From Bifidobacterium breve (GTDB lineage: Bacteria > Cyanobacteriota > Cyanobacteriia > PCC-6307 > Cyanobiaceae), in NCBI GenBank assembly GCA_943325005.2, contig CALPNT020000011.1:1-32580 (forward strand): DNA of 32,580 bases, given 5' to 3'. The notes below the pieces were generated by a model. It had not been told where the DNA came from. It made no database searches and was given only the letters and a program-made list of their open reading frames with translations. Below, piece after piece: positions 23,676 to 31,812 of the stretch (positions within the stretch are counted from its first letter, which is position 1; every line of letters begins with the position of its first letter). The position numbers and the translations under genes are program-made.

Positions 23676-25262
23676 ATGTTGGCACGCTGCAGCGGTGCGG
23701 CCCTGCGGGGACTGGAAGCCGTGGAAGTCTCGGTGGAGGTGGACATCGCCCCGGGCTTGCCGGGCCTGCAATTGGTGGGCCTGCCGGATGCGGCGGTGCA
23801 GGAGGCGCGTGAACGGGTGCGGGCGGCGATCCGCAACAGTGGCCTGAAGGTGCCGCTCACCCGGGTGGTAGTGAGCCTCGCCCCGGCGGATCTGCGCAAG
23901 GCGGGGCCCAGCTTCGATCTGCCGATTGCCCTGGGACTGCTGCTGGCCAGTGGCCAGCTGGCACCAGAACAGCTCCAGGGCATCTGGAGCGCGGCGGAAC
24001 TAGGCCTCGATGGCCGTCTGCGCCCGATCCGCGGCGTGCTGGCCCTGGCGATGGCGGCCCGCGCCGCCTCGGCGCGGGGACTGCTGGTGCCGGCAGCCAA
24101 TGCCGCCGAAGCGGCCCTGGTGGAGGGGCTGGCGGTCTGGGGCGCCGAGGATCTGCGTGAGGTGATCAACGTGCTCCGTGATCCGGCCCAGATCCCTCGG
24201 GCCCGCGCCGCGATCGCCCAGCCCGCCTCCAGCCGCGGCCCGGACCTGGTGGATGTGCGCGGCCAACCCCATGGCCGCCGGGCCCTGGAGATCGCTGCGG
24301 CAGGAGGCCATCATCTGTTGCTGGTGGGGGCGGCGGGCAGCGGCAAAACGATGCTGGCGCGGCGGCTTCCCGGGCTCCTGCCACCACTGGAGGCAGCTGA
24401 AGCGCTGGAGCTCACCCGCCTGCATTCCGTGGCGGGTCTGCTGGTGGATGGGGGCCACCTGATCAGCCAGCGACCGTTTCGCAGCCCACACCACAGCTGC
24501 TCAGGCGCCGCCCTGATCGGGGGCGGCACGATTCCGATGCCAGGCGAAGTCAGCCTGGCCCACCATGGGGTGCTGTTTCTCGATGAACTGGCGGAATTTC
24601 GCCGCGACGTCCTCGATCAGCTGCGCCAGCCGCTGGAGGAGGGCGACGTGCTGATCAGTCGCACCCGGCAGCGCTGTCGCTTCCCCTGTCGCATCACCCT
24701 GGTGGCCGCCACCAATCCCTGCCCCTGTGGCCGCTATGGCGAGGCCGACGACAGTTGCCAATGCGCTGAAAGTCTGCGGCGGCGCTACTGGAATCGGCTG
24801 TCAGGGCCCCTGCTGGATCGCCTCGATCTCCAGGTGGTGATGCGGCGGCCACCGGCCCGAGAGTTGGCCAATGGGCTGGTCAGCAGCGGCCAGCAGGCCA
24901 GCGTCGATGCTGCCGCCGGGGAGCAGCCTGAATCCAGCGCGGTGGTGGCCCAGCGGGTGCGCCAGGCCAGGGCCCGCATGGCGAGACGCAATCCGGGCGG
25001 CGGCTGCAACGCCCAGATGGCCGCTGAGGCCCTGCCGCAGGTGCTGGGCCTGGAGTCGCCGGGCCGCCAACTCTGGGAGCGAGCGATGGAACAGCGCCGC
25101 CTGTCAGCCCGCGGCGGCATGCGGCTGCTGCGGGTGGCCCGCACGATCGCCGACCTAGCCGGACAGCCGACCGTGGGAACGGCAGCCATCGCCGAAGCTC
25201 TCACCTTCCGCAGCTTCGACCTGGTGTCCTCGGAACCCTCCGTTGCACAAAGGTCGGGCTGA
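23676..25262 (+). CDS. comM: ComM/YifB family Mg-chelatase-like AAA+ helicase
   Basis: 528 residues. The N-terminal Lon-protease-like domain (VEVDIAPGLPGLQLVGLPDAAVQEARERVRAAI; FDLPIALGLLLASGQL) precedes an AAA+ core with Walker A GAAGSGKT (218-225), Walker B VLFLDELAEF and sensor segment VAATNPCPCGRYG with the Cys cluster. The C-terminal ChlI-like region is RMARRNPGGGCNAQMAAEALPQ, then RLSARGGMRLLRVARTIADLAG. ComM promotes branch migration of D-loops during natural transformation in studied bacteria. The ATG at 23676 starts the conserved N-terminus. A neighbouring competence operon is not present. Confidence 0.95.
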   Translation: MLARCSGAALRGLEAVEVSVEVDIAPGLPGLQLVGLPDAAVQEARERVRAAIRNSGLKVPLTRVVVSLAPADLRKAGPSFDLPIALGLLLASGQLAPEQLQGIWSAAELGLDGRLRPIRGVLALAMAARAASARGLLVPAANAAEAALVEGLAVWGAEDLREVINVLRDPAQIPRARAAIAQPASSRGPDLVDVRGQPHGRRALEIAAAGGHHLLLVGAAGSGKTMLARRLPGLLPPLEAAEALELTRLHSVAGLLVDGGHLISQRPFRSPHHSCSGAALIGGGTIPMPGEVSLAHHGVLFLDELAEFRRDVLDQLRQPLEEGDVLISRTRQRCRFPCRITLVAATNPCPCGRYGEADDSCQCAESLRRRYWNRLSGPLLDRLDLQVVMRRPPARELANGLVSSGQQASVDAAAGEQPESSAVVAQRVRQARARMARRNPGGGCNAQMAAEALPQVLGLESPGRQLWERAMEQRRLSARGGMRLLRVARTIADLAGQPTVGTAAIAEALTFRSFDLVSSEPSVAQRSG

Positions 25263-25316
25263 ACCAGGGCTGGATCACCGATCGCCAAGCCTGAGACGCC
25301 GCGGGAAAAACCTGCA

Positions 25317-25490
25317 TTGACCTCGCCATCACTGGCCCCTGCCGACCACGACATCGGCGGCAACGTGGCGTGGGCCCTGAGGGGACCTGCAGGTGATTTG
25401 TTTGGTGTTCTCTGGGCGGGAATTGAACGGTTCGAACAGCGTCCTACTGGCAGCTACCGCGTGCTGTCCATCAGACAGATGACCCCGTGA
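25317..25490 (+). CDS. Possible small protein in the comM-rpsU gap
   Basis: A 57-codon frame from a TTG at 25317 to TGA 25488-25490 contains a plausible peptide with NVAWALRGPAGDLFG, VLWAGIERFEQRPTG and SYRVLSIRQMTP. The Trp/Phe/Leu spacing looks more protein-like than shadow frames here, but there is no ATG or clear RBS and I recognise no family. Its TGA overlaps a GTG (GTGA) that opens another frame; that frame runs antisense through rpsU and is not credible as a whole. The rest of 25263-25756 shows no recognisable gene. An inverted repeat GGCAACCA (25704-25711)/TGGTTGCC (25746-25753) lies just past the rpsU stop and could be its 3' structure. Confidence 0.3.
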   Translation: MTSPSLAPADHDIGGNVAWALRGPAGDLFGVLWAGIERFEQRPTGSYRVLSIRQMTP

Positions 25491-25756
25491 CATCGATCGG
25501 GACCAGGTTGGATGCGCTGCTGACCCGTTTTGAGGGCGCGGCAAACGAGGCGATGAGCCTGGCGCTGAACTGGCCATGCCTTGACGCGTCACTCGATCGG
25601 CTGAGCATCAGCCAAAACAGCACGGCGACGCTAGTCAGCCGATCAAAAGCTTTGGCCCCCGAAAAGCCTGGGTGTTGCCGCCAACCGGCACCAACGGCAT
25701 CAAGGCAACCAGTGAGCTGGGGTGGGAACCTGAGCCGAATCCCCCTGGTTGCCGGA

Positions 25757-25927
25757 TCAGCGGCGACGACGACGCTGTTGAGCTTTGCGCTTGTACTTCT
25801 CGGTGGGGGTCTCGTGGTGCCGCAGTCGCTTCAGATCAGCAAAAATGCCAGCCTTGGACACCTGGCGCTTGAAGCGACGCAGCGCCGATTCAATCCCTTC
25901 GTTTTCGCCGACAGTGACCTGGGTCAT
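25757..25927 (-). CDS. rpsU: Small ribosomal subunit protein bS21
   Basis: 56 residues from ATG 25927: [20 protein letters not shown], then [17 protein letters not shown] and a run of C-terminal arginines. This is the standard bS21 sequence, an RNA-binding protein next to the anti-Shine-Dalgarno region of 16S rRNA. An upstream ATG at 25954 would add nine residues that do not fit the family. It is 58 bases from the DUF3747 gene stop on the same strand. Confidence 0.97.
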   Translation of the reverse strand: MTQVTVGENEGIESALRRFKRQVSKAGIFADLKRLRHHETPTEKYKRKAQQRRRRR

Positions 25928-25985
25928 GAAATGCTGCTGGAGCGTCGCAAGCACGGCAATCTAGCAAGTCCCCCGACCGCTCTCC

Positions 25986-26828
25986 TCAGAGCCTGGGAGG
26001 AACCGCTGGCAGGGGGGCTGTCGCAGCCGGGGCCGTCTGGAGTGGGATCGGAGCCGAGGCGCTGGGGGCGTTCAAGGACTCGGACGCCGCCACGGGCGCA
26101 GCGGCGGCAGCAGGACCTGAGGCCGAGGAGCCCAGGCCTGGGACCGAAGCCGGGGCCAGGCCTGGCGTGGTGTCTGAGGTGACCGCTGGGGCGGTGGTGA
26201 CCCCAGGCCAGGCCTCACTGAACAGGTAGACGTGGCCGAGGTTGCGGCCGCTGAACTGGCGGCGCATCAGCCGCCAGCCAGGCTCAAAATCCAGTTTGTG
26301 AAAACCGCTGGCCCCACCCCCAGCTCTCGCCACCACCATCTCTGGGCCTGCCCCGGCCTTGGTCGGCAGGGCGATCAGCAGCGTGTCGCTGGCCTCGCTG
26401 CGCACCAACACCCGATAGGCGCCCGCCAGGTCGCTGGGCCCCACACGCACGGAATAGCCATTGGCATCGATATAGCGACTGCAGATGCCGGTGAAATCAA
26501 AGGTGGCCAGAAGCGGATTCACAGCGGCTGGCTTGCTTTCGCCGATGGCGAAACAGGGCTTGCGATCGTTGACCTGCTCGTAGATGTTCAGCTGATAGCG
26601 GCCGCTACTACCGACTGGTGAAGCCACCAGCACGAACTTCTGGGGCTCCAGTTCGGCCGCCCCAAACATGGATTGGGCCACGGCTGCGCCGGGGCAGAAG
26701 GCAACGAAAGCCAAGGTGACGGAAACGGCAACTGAGCCAGCAACAGCCCCGGAGCGGGAAACAGCCGTGCCGGCCTGGGTCAGGGGGCCTCTGCGGCGAG
26801 ACAATACGGGGATCAGGGAAGAAAACAC
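25986..26828 (-). CDS. Secreted DUF3747-type cyanobacterial protein
   Basis: About 280 residues from GTG 26828; the frame is open to a GTG at 26891. A long basic n-region and hydrophobic stretch (SVAVSVTLAFVAFCPGAAVA) form a signal peptide ending near AVA-Q. The mature part holds FGAAELEPQKFVLVASPVG, NIYEQVNDRKPCFAIG, PLLATFDFTGICSRYIDANGYSVRVG and DLAGAYRVLVR, the pattern of the cyanobacteria-specific DUF3747 with two conserved cysteines. A Pro/Ala/Ser-rich tail of about 70 residues follows. TATTGT (26801-26806 on the minus strand) could be a -10, which would place the true start further in. Role unknown, probably cell envelope. Confidence 0.7.
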   Translation of the reverse strand: MFSSLIPVLSRRRGPLTQAGTAVSRSGAVAGSVAVSVTLAFVAFCPGAAVAQSMFGAAELEPQKFVLVASPVGSSGRYQLNIYEQVNDRKPCFAIGESKPAAVNPLLATFDFTGICSRYIDANGYSVRVGPSDLAGAYRVLVRSEASDTLLIALPTKAGAGPEMVVARAGGGASGFHKLDFEPGWRLMRRQFSGRNLGHVYLFSEAWPGVTTAPAVTSDTTPGLAPASVPGLGSSASGPAAAAAPVAASESLNAPSASAPIPLQTAPAATAPLPAVPPRL

Positions 26829-26956
26829 GTCGCTCCGGTGGGTCAGGGTGCTGGTCGGCCTATCGAATCGTATGCAGGTCAGCGGCCGCACACCAGCCCC
26901 CAGAGCCCGATCTCAGACCGGCCTGCGGCAAGCCCCGCCGGCTACAGGCGGCCGAT

Positions 26957-27160
26957 TCAGGACGGGGATGGTCTGTTGATGCGGATCGCCACCAACAAGG
27001 TGAGCAGGGTTCCAGGCAGGCTGGCGGCCAGGATCCAGCGCGTGGCCTGGAGTCCCAAATCGGGTTCGCCATAGGCCAACTCGAAGATGGAACCGGTGGC
27101 GGCAATACCCAGCACACAGGCCAGGGCCAGAAACAGTCCGGCCAGGGGTTTCATCGGCAT
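26957..27160 (-). CDS. Small two-helix membrane protein downstream of def
   Basis: 67 residues from ATG 27160 (a second ATG two codons later). Helix 1 is PLAGLFLALACVLGIAATGSIFELAYG and helix 2 is RWILAASLPGTLLTLLVAIRIN, with a short acidic loop between. An ATG at 27199 would overlap the end of def by 32 bases and add a Ser-rich stretch, so the later start, 7 bases after the def stop, is preferred. No family recognised; likely cotranscribed with def. Confidence 0.65.
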   Translation of the reverse strand: MPMKPLAGLFLALACVLGIAATGSIFELAYGEPDLGLQATRWILAASLPGTLLTLLVAIRINRPSPS

Positions 27161-27167
27161 CGAAACT

Positions 27168-27800
27168 TCAGCGGAGGGACTGGACGTGCTGGCGCTCAAA
27201 GCCCTGCTGCTGCAACCCTTCGTTGAGGCTCAGCTCATCGGTGACCCGATCCACGAACAGAACCCCCTGGAGGTGATCCAGCTCGTGCTGGATGCAGCGG
27301 GCCAGCAGGCCATCGGCCTTGATGCGCCGCGGCCGGCCGTATTCATCGCGGAAGCTCACCTCCACGGTGGAGGGCCTCACCACATCGAGATACACCCCAG
27401 GAATGCTGAGGCAGCCCTCTTCATAGGTGTTGAGGGAGGCTCCGGCGGCGGCGATCTCCGGGTTGATCAGCACGATGGGCGGATTGGCGGCCTCCTCGAA
27501 ATCGAGATCGATCACCAGCAACTGCTTCTGCACACCCACCTGCGGCGCAGCCAGACCGATACCCCGGGCCGTGTACATGCAACGCAGCATGTCGCGAGCC
27601 AGATCCCGGATGGATTCATCCACCTTGCTGATCCGGCGGGCCGCATGGCGCAGCTCCCGATCGCCGAGCTGATGGATGGCCAGAGGAGGCTTCTCCAGTG
27701 GCTGCTTCGGCACCATGAGGCTGCGGAAGCTCTGATCGGCCTTTCGCGCCAACTGGGCGAAGCTACGCGCCAAGGGGTCACCTGAAACATCGGAGTTCAT
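27168..27800 (-). CDS. def: Peptide deformylase
   Basis: 210 residues. It removes the formyl group from nascent N-terminal fMet. All three motifs are intact: GIGLAAPQVG (80-89), EEGCLSIPG (127-135, metal ligand C130) and QHELDHL (171-177, ligands H172 and H176, catalytic E173). The N-terminal 40 residues are an extension longer than in E. coli Def but usual for cyanobacteria (LEKPPLAIHQLGDRELR leads into the core). The ATG at 27800 overlaps the stop of an upstream frame (ATGA). Confidence 0.97.
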   Translation of the reverse strand: MNSDVSGDPLARSFAQLARKADQSFRSLMVPKQPLEKPPLAIHQLGDRELRHAARRISKVDESIRDLARDMLRCMYTARGIGLAAPQVGVQKQLLVIDLDFEEAANPPIVLINPEIAAAGASLNTYEEGCLSIPGVYLDVVRPSTVEVSFRDEYGRPRRIKADGLLARCIQHELDHLQGVLFVDRVTDELSLNEGLQQQGFERQHVQSLR

Positions 27801-28114
27801 TGTAGGAGTTGCCGCTGGGAGAAAGGGTTGGGGGGAGCAGGGGAGCAGACGCGCGACCAGAGCGGCGCACCGAAGAGCAACCCGATACCAACCAGCCCCA
27901 GGAGCAGTCCGCCAGTCCGCCCGCGGACCTGAACCAGCCCCAGTCCGAAGCGCTGAGCCCAAACTGGCCCGAGGCCAGACTCAGCAACGGCGGCCTGAAT
28001 CGCCCGAAGATCGCGATGCTGGCCAGTCCGAAAGGCAGCACGCTCACGAGCTCCCGATAGCGGAGCGCCAGCCAGAGCGGAGATCCGAACCAACACCTGC
28101 CTGAGCAGCGGCAT
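27797..28114 (-). pseudogene. Possible decayed membrane protein upstream of def
   Basis: This 312-base gap has hydrophobic peptide in two minus frames. One frame (ATG 28114, TGA overlapping the def ATG) starts MPLLRQVLVRISALAG and ends VRGRTGGLLLGLVGIGLLFG. The other holds LWLALRYRELVSVLPFGLAS and IAIFGRFRPPLLSLASGQFG. Combining them would give a small membrane protein with two shifts. The ATGA junction with def suggests a once-intact gene. I recognise no family; it may be chance. No other gene is seen in 27801-28112. Confidence 0.25.
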
Positions 28115-30170
28115 GCCGACCCCACCCCAGACCGCGACCACCACCCCCGTACCCACCCCCCTCGCCGCCGCCCTGGTGGTGGCGGCGAGCCCGGCGCTTC
28201 GGGAACCCCGTCTCGCTGGCGGGCGTCTGTTCTGGCTGGAACAACGGCCGGGTGAACAGGGCCGCACCACCCTGCTGATGCAGGCCGCCGGGGCTCCCCC
28301 CCAGGAGCTCACTCCCGGCCGCAACCTGCGCAGCCGGGTGCACGACTACGGCGGCGGCTGCTATGCGGTGGCCGGGCCCACTGTGGTGTTCAGCGACGAC
28401 AGCGATCGTGGTCTCTGGCGCCTCGAGCTGAGCGCCGCCGGCAGCGCGGCCCCCCTGGCGGAGCCGCAGCGTCTGACGCCCCCAGCCGATCCGCAGCAGC
28501 CCAGGGCCTTCGCCGATGGCCTCATCGATCCACAGCGAAGCCGCTGGATCGGTGTGATCGAACAGCACGGCCGCGACCAGCTGGTCAGCGTGCCCCTGAC
28601 GGGCGGCGAGCCGCAACCGCTCCACACTCCCGCCGACTTCATCGGCTATGCGGTGCTCAGCCCCTCAGGCAGCCACCTGGCCTGGGTGGAATGGCAGCAA
28701 CCCTTCATGCCCTGGGAACGCAGCCAACTGTGGCTGGGCCGGTTCGATCCGGCCGGCCAGCTGGAGGGCGTGCGTTGCCTGGCGGGCTCAGACGCGACCG
28801 CTGCGGAGGCGATCTCCATCTTTCAGCCCCTCTGGGCGGGCCCGGATCTGGTGGTGGCCAATGACCGCAGCGGCTGGTGGAACCTCGAGCGGCTCGACCA
28901 GGCCGAGACCCTGGCCGCCGGCGCCGAGGCGCAATGGCAGCCGCTGCTGCCGATGGCGGCGGAGTTCGCCATGCCCCAGTGGATCTACGGCATGCGCACC
29001 ACCGCCTGGGATGGCCAGCAGCTGCTGGCGGCGGCCTGCCGCAACGGCTACTGGGAACTGGGGCGGCTGACACCAAGCGCAACGGGTGAACTACCGCTGC
29101 TCTGGCAGCCCCTGGCGCTTCCGTTCAACGATCTGGCAGCCCTCGACGCCGAGGCGGGTCGCCTGGTGGCCGTGGCCGCCGCCCCCGACCACGGCTCGGG
29201 CCTGCTGGATCTCAACACCGCCAGCGGCCAGTGGCGGCACCAGCCGGTCGCCGCTGATCCTTTGGAACCGGCTGCGATCAGCCAGCCGCAGGATCTCTGG
29301 TTTGAAGGCCACGGCGGCCTCCCCACCCAGGCCTGGTACTACCCGCCGGCCGGTGGTTCCCACCCCGAAGCCCCCTTGCTGGTCAAGGCCCACAGCGGCC
29401 CCACCGCCATGGCCCGCACCGGATTGAACCTGACGATCCAGTTCTGGACCAGCCGGGGCTGGGGGGTGGTGGATGTGAACTACGGCGGCTCCACCGGTTT
29501 CGGGCGGGCCTACCGCGAGCGGCTCAACGGCCAGTGGGGCGTGGTCGATGTGGCCGACTGCACGGCCGCCGCCCGGGCCCTGGTGGCAGCAGGCCAGGCC
29601 AGCGCCGAGCGCATCGCCATGGAAGGCGGCAGTGCCGCTGGTTTCACGGTGCTGGCGGCGCTCTGCCACGACGACACGATCAGGGCCGGGGCCTGCCGCT
29701 ATCCCGTCACCGACCTGGCGGCCCTCGCTGGCGGCGATCATCGTTTCGAGGCGCGCTACTTCGATGGCCTGATCGGTGTCTGGCCGGCCGCCAAGGCGAC
29801 CTACGAGGCCCGCTCGCCGCTGCACCAGGCCGAGCGCATCCGCTGTCCGGTGATCTTGTTCCACGGCCTCGACGATCGGGTGGTGCCACCGGAGCAGAGC
29901 GAACGGCTCGCCCTGGCCCTCCGTCAGCAGGGTGTGGCTGTGCAGTTGCACCGGTTCCCCGGCGAAGGCCATGGCTTCCGCAGCGGCGCCGTGCAGCAAC
30001 AGGTGCTCGAAGCCAGCGAAGCCTTTTTCCGCCACCACCTACTCATGGAGCAAGCCCTGATGGAGCCAGACCAACGCGACCCCGGCCAGCTCAACGACTT
30101 GCCCGACGACCGATTAGGCCTTGACGGGTCAAGGCTGCGCCGCTCCCAGCGGGATGGACTCCCAGGATGA
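28113..30170 (+). CDS. S9 family prolyl-oligopeptidase-type serine peptidase
   Basis: 685 residues. Residues about 25-400 form a beta-propeller-like domain (EPRLAGGRLFWLEQRPGEQGRTTLL; VLSPSGSHLAWVEW). The C-terminal alpha/beta-hydrolase domain has nucleophile S507 in EGGSAAGFTVL, the acid D587 or D588 in HGLDDRVVPPEQ and H620 in PGEGHGFR. GWGVVDVNYGGSTGFGRAYRERLNGQWG is a strong marker of the acylaminoacyl-peptidase/S9C-like group. The nucleophile elbow is GSAAG rather than the commoner GSAGG. No signal peptide, so it is probably cytosolic peptide turnover. A Gln/Asp/Arg-rich tail of about 35 residues looks non-conserved. Its stop overlaps the gltS start (ATGA at 30167-30170). Confidence 0.92.
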   Translation: MPTPPQTATTTPVPTPLAAALVVAASPALREPRLAGGRLFWLEQRPGEQGRTTLLMQAAGAPPQELTPGRNLRSRVHDYGGGCYAVAGPTVVFSDDSDRGLWRLELSAAGSAAPLAEPQRLTPPADPQQPRAFADGLIDPQRSRWIGVIEQHGRDQLVSVPLTGGEPQPLHTPADFIGYAVLSPSGSHLAWVEWQQPFMPWERSQLWLGRFDPAGQLEGVRCLAGSDATAAEAISIFQPLWAGPDLVVANDRSGWWNLERLDQAETLAAGAEAQWQPLLPMAAEFAMPQWIYGMRTTAWDGQQLLAAACRNGYWELGRLTPSATGELPLLWQPLALPFNDLAALDAEAGRLVAVAAAPDHGSGLLDLNTASGQWRHQPVAADPLEPAAISQPQDLWFEGHGGLPTQAWYYPPAGGSHPEAPLLVKAHSGPTAMARTGLNLTIQFWTSRGWGVVDVNYGGSTGFGRAYRERLNGQWGVVDVADCTAAARALVAAGQASAERIAMEGGSAAGFTVLAALCHDDTIRAGACRYPVTDLAALAGGDHRFEARYFDGLIGVWPAAKATYEARSPLHQAERIRCPVILFHGLDDRVVPPEQSERLALALRQQGVAVQLHRFPGEGHGFRSGAVQQQVLEASEAFFRHHLLMEQALMEPDQRDPGQLNDLPDDRLGLDGSRLRRSQRDGLPG

Positions 30171-31750
30171 TGACCACGATCACGACGGCACTGCCGCTCT
30201 TCGGCCTGGCCCTGGGGCTGCTGTTGGCCCTGCTGGCGGTCGGCAGTTTGCTGGGCAAGCTGCTGGGTATGCACCGCTGGGGGATTCCGGAAGCGCTGCT
30301 GGCCGGCTCCCTGGGGCTGCTGCTCGCCCCCAGCGGCGCCCTGCCCCTGATCCCGCCAGCTGTGATCTCCCTCTGGGACCAGCTGCCCCTGATCCTGCTC
30401 ACTCTGGTGTTCGCCAGTCTGTTGCTGGGTAAACCCCTGCCGGCGCCGGCGGGCTTGTGGCGTCCGCTCTCGGCCCAGGTGCTGATGGCGCTCACCCTGG
30501 CCTTCGGCCAGTACGTGGTGGCCGGCCTGGCGGTGTTGCTGGTGCTGCAGCCACTGCTGGGGGCCCCGGACGTGATGGCCTGCCTGATCGAGGTGGCCTT
30601 TGAAGGGGGCCATGGTTCAGCTGCCGCTATGGGGCCCACCTATGCGCGCCTGGGCCTGGAGAGTGGCGAGGCTCTGGGCTTGGCGATGGCCACCGTGGGC
30701 TTGCTGGCCTCCACGCTGGTGGGAGGACTGGTGGTGGTGGTGGCCCGGCGGCGGCGCTGGTTGCTGAGTGATGGCCTGACCGCAGCAGAACCGGTTGCCC
30801 CCATGACGACCACGGACCCAGCCAGCGCTGCCCTGGCCAACGCCTTCCCCCCTTTTGTGACTGGGCCAGAACCAGCGCTGGTTTCGCAGCCCCTGCATCC
30901 TGAGCCGCTGGCCTCAACGGCAGGGAGGCCACCAGGCCAGGTTCCGCCAACTCAGACAGCACCCGTGACCGGTTCAACAGCTGAGACCGCCCAACCACCA
31001 TCTCCGCAAGCTCAGCACTCTGAACAGGACCGTTCGCAACCAGGGCCTTCCACCGCTTCGCCGGCGCCGCTCGCCCTGGGGGCGGTGAACCTGGCACTCA
31101 ACGGGGTGGCTGTGGCGATCGGCTGGGGGATGCTCGAGGGCTTGCGCCATCTGGCCGAAAGCCTGGGGGGAGGCTTTGCGATGGTGATCGAAGCGCTGCC
31201 CGTCTTCCCCCTGGCCCTGGTGGGCTCGCTGCTGGTGCGACTGGTGCTGGAGCGCAGCAACCTGGCCCACTGGGCCTCCGCTCCGGTTCAGAACCGGATC
31301 GGCACGATCTCAGCCGATCTGCTGATCACGGCGGCCACCGCCTGCCTGGATCTGTCGCTGTTGGCCAAGGACTGGTTGCCGTTGACGGTGCTGGCCGTGG
31401 TGGGACTGCTCTGGAATCTGGCGGTGTTTCTGCTGCTGGCGCCGCGCATCCTGCCGACCAGCTGGTTTGAACGGGGCCTGATCGAGTTCGGCCAGGCCAC
31501 CGGTGTGGCCGCCAGTGGACTGCTGCTGCTCAACATGGTGGATCCCGAAGATCGCAACGGCACCCTGACGCCATTCTCGATCAAACAACTGATCCTTCAG
31601 CCCCTGCTGGCCGGTGGCGTGATCACGGTGGTGGCTCCGCTAGCGGTGGACAGCTGGGGGCTGCCGACCTGGACCGCCTTCTGCTCGGTCTTGGTGGTGC
31701 TCTGGATCAGCCTGGCCCTGTGGCTGGCCGGGCGCCGGGCCGTCGCCTGA
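30167..31750 (+). CDS. gltS: Sodium/glutamate symporter, GltS (ESS) family
   Basis: 527 residues, longer than the usual 400 or so. Two five-helix halves are visible. The first has EVAFEGGHGSAAAMGPTYARLG (GGHGS at 147-151), the second GQATGVAASGLLLLNMVDPED; these paired re-entrant motifs are characteristic of GltS. A hydrophilic linker of about 100 residues (201-305), rich in Pro, Thr, Ser and Gln, separates the halves and accounts for the extra length. Expected to import glutamate with sodium across the plasma membrane. Start ATGATG; translationally coupled to the S9 peptidase, which suggests a peptide and amino-acid recovery unit (inference). Confidence 0.9.
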   Translation: MMTTITTALPLFGLALGLLLALLAVGSLLGKLLGMHRWGIPEALLAGSLGLLLAPSGALPLIPPAVISLWDQLPLILLTLVFASLLLGKPLPAPAGLWRPLSAQVLMALTLAFGQYVVAGLAVLLVLQPLLGAPDVMACLIEVAFEGGHGSAAAMGPTYARLGLESGEALGLAMATVGLLASTLVGGLVVVVARRRRWLLSDGLTAAEPVAPMTTTDPASAALANAFPPFVTGPEPALVSQPLHPEPLASTAGRPPGQVPPTQTAPVTGSTAETAQPPSPQAQHSEQDRSQPGPSTASPAPLALGAVNLALNGVAVAIGWGMLEGLRHLAESLGGGFAMVIEALPVFPLALVGSLLVRLVLERSNLAHWASAPVQNRIGTISADLLITAATACLDLSLLAKDWLPLTVLAVVGLLWNLAVFLLLAPRILPTSWFERGLIEFGQATGVAASGLLLLNMVDPEDRNGTLTPFSIKQLILQPLLAGGVITVVAPLAVDSWGLPTWTAFCSVLVVLWISLALWLAGRRAVA

Positions 31751-31812
31751 AGGCGTTGGAGGCAGGCCTGTGTCCAGTTATTCAGCGCCATCTCCAACCA
31801 ACCGCCAACCTC

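Noticed and set aside
25425-25460. tRNA-like string (GGTTCGAA, and GTTCAATTCCCG on the minus strand)
   Set aside because: The flanking bases do not form a T stem and no acceptor or anticodon arm can be drawn.
25487-26182. Long plus-strand frame starting at GTG 25487
   Set aside because: It runs antisense through the whole rpsU gene and into DUF3747, both well supported on the minus strand.
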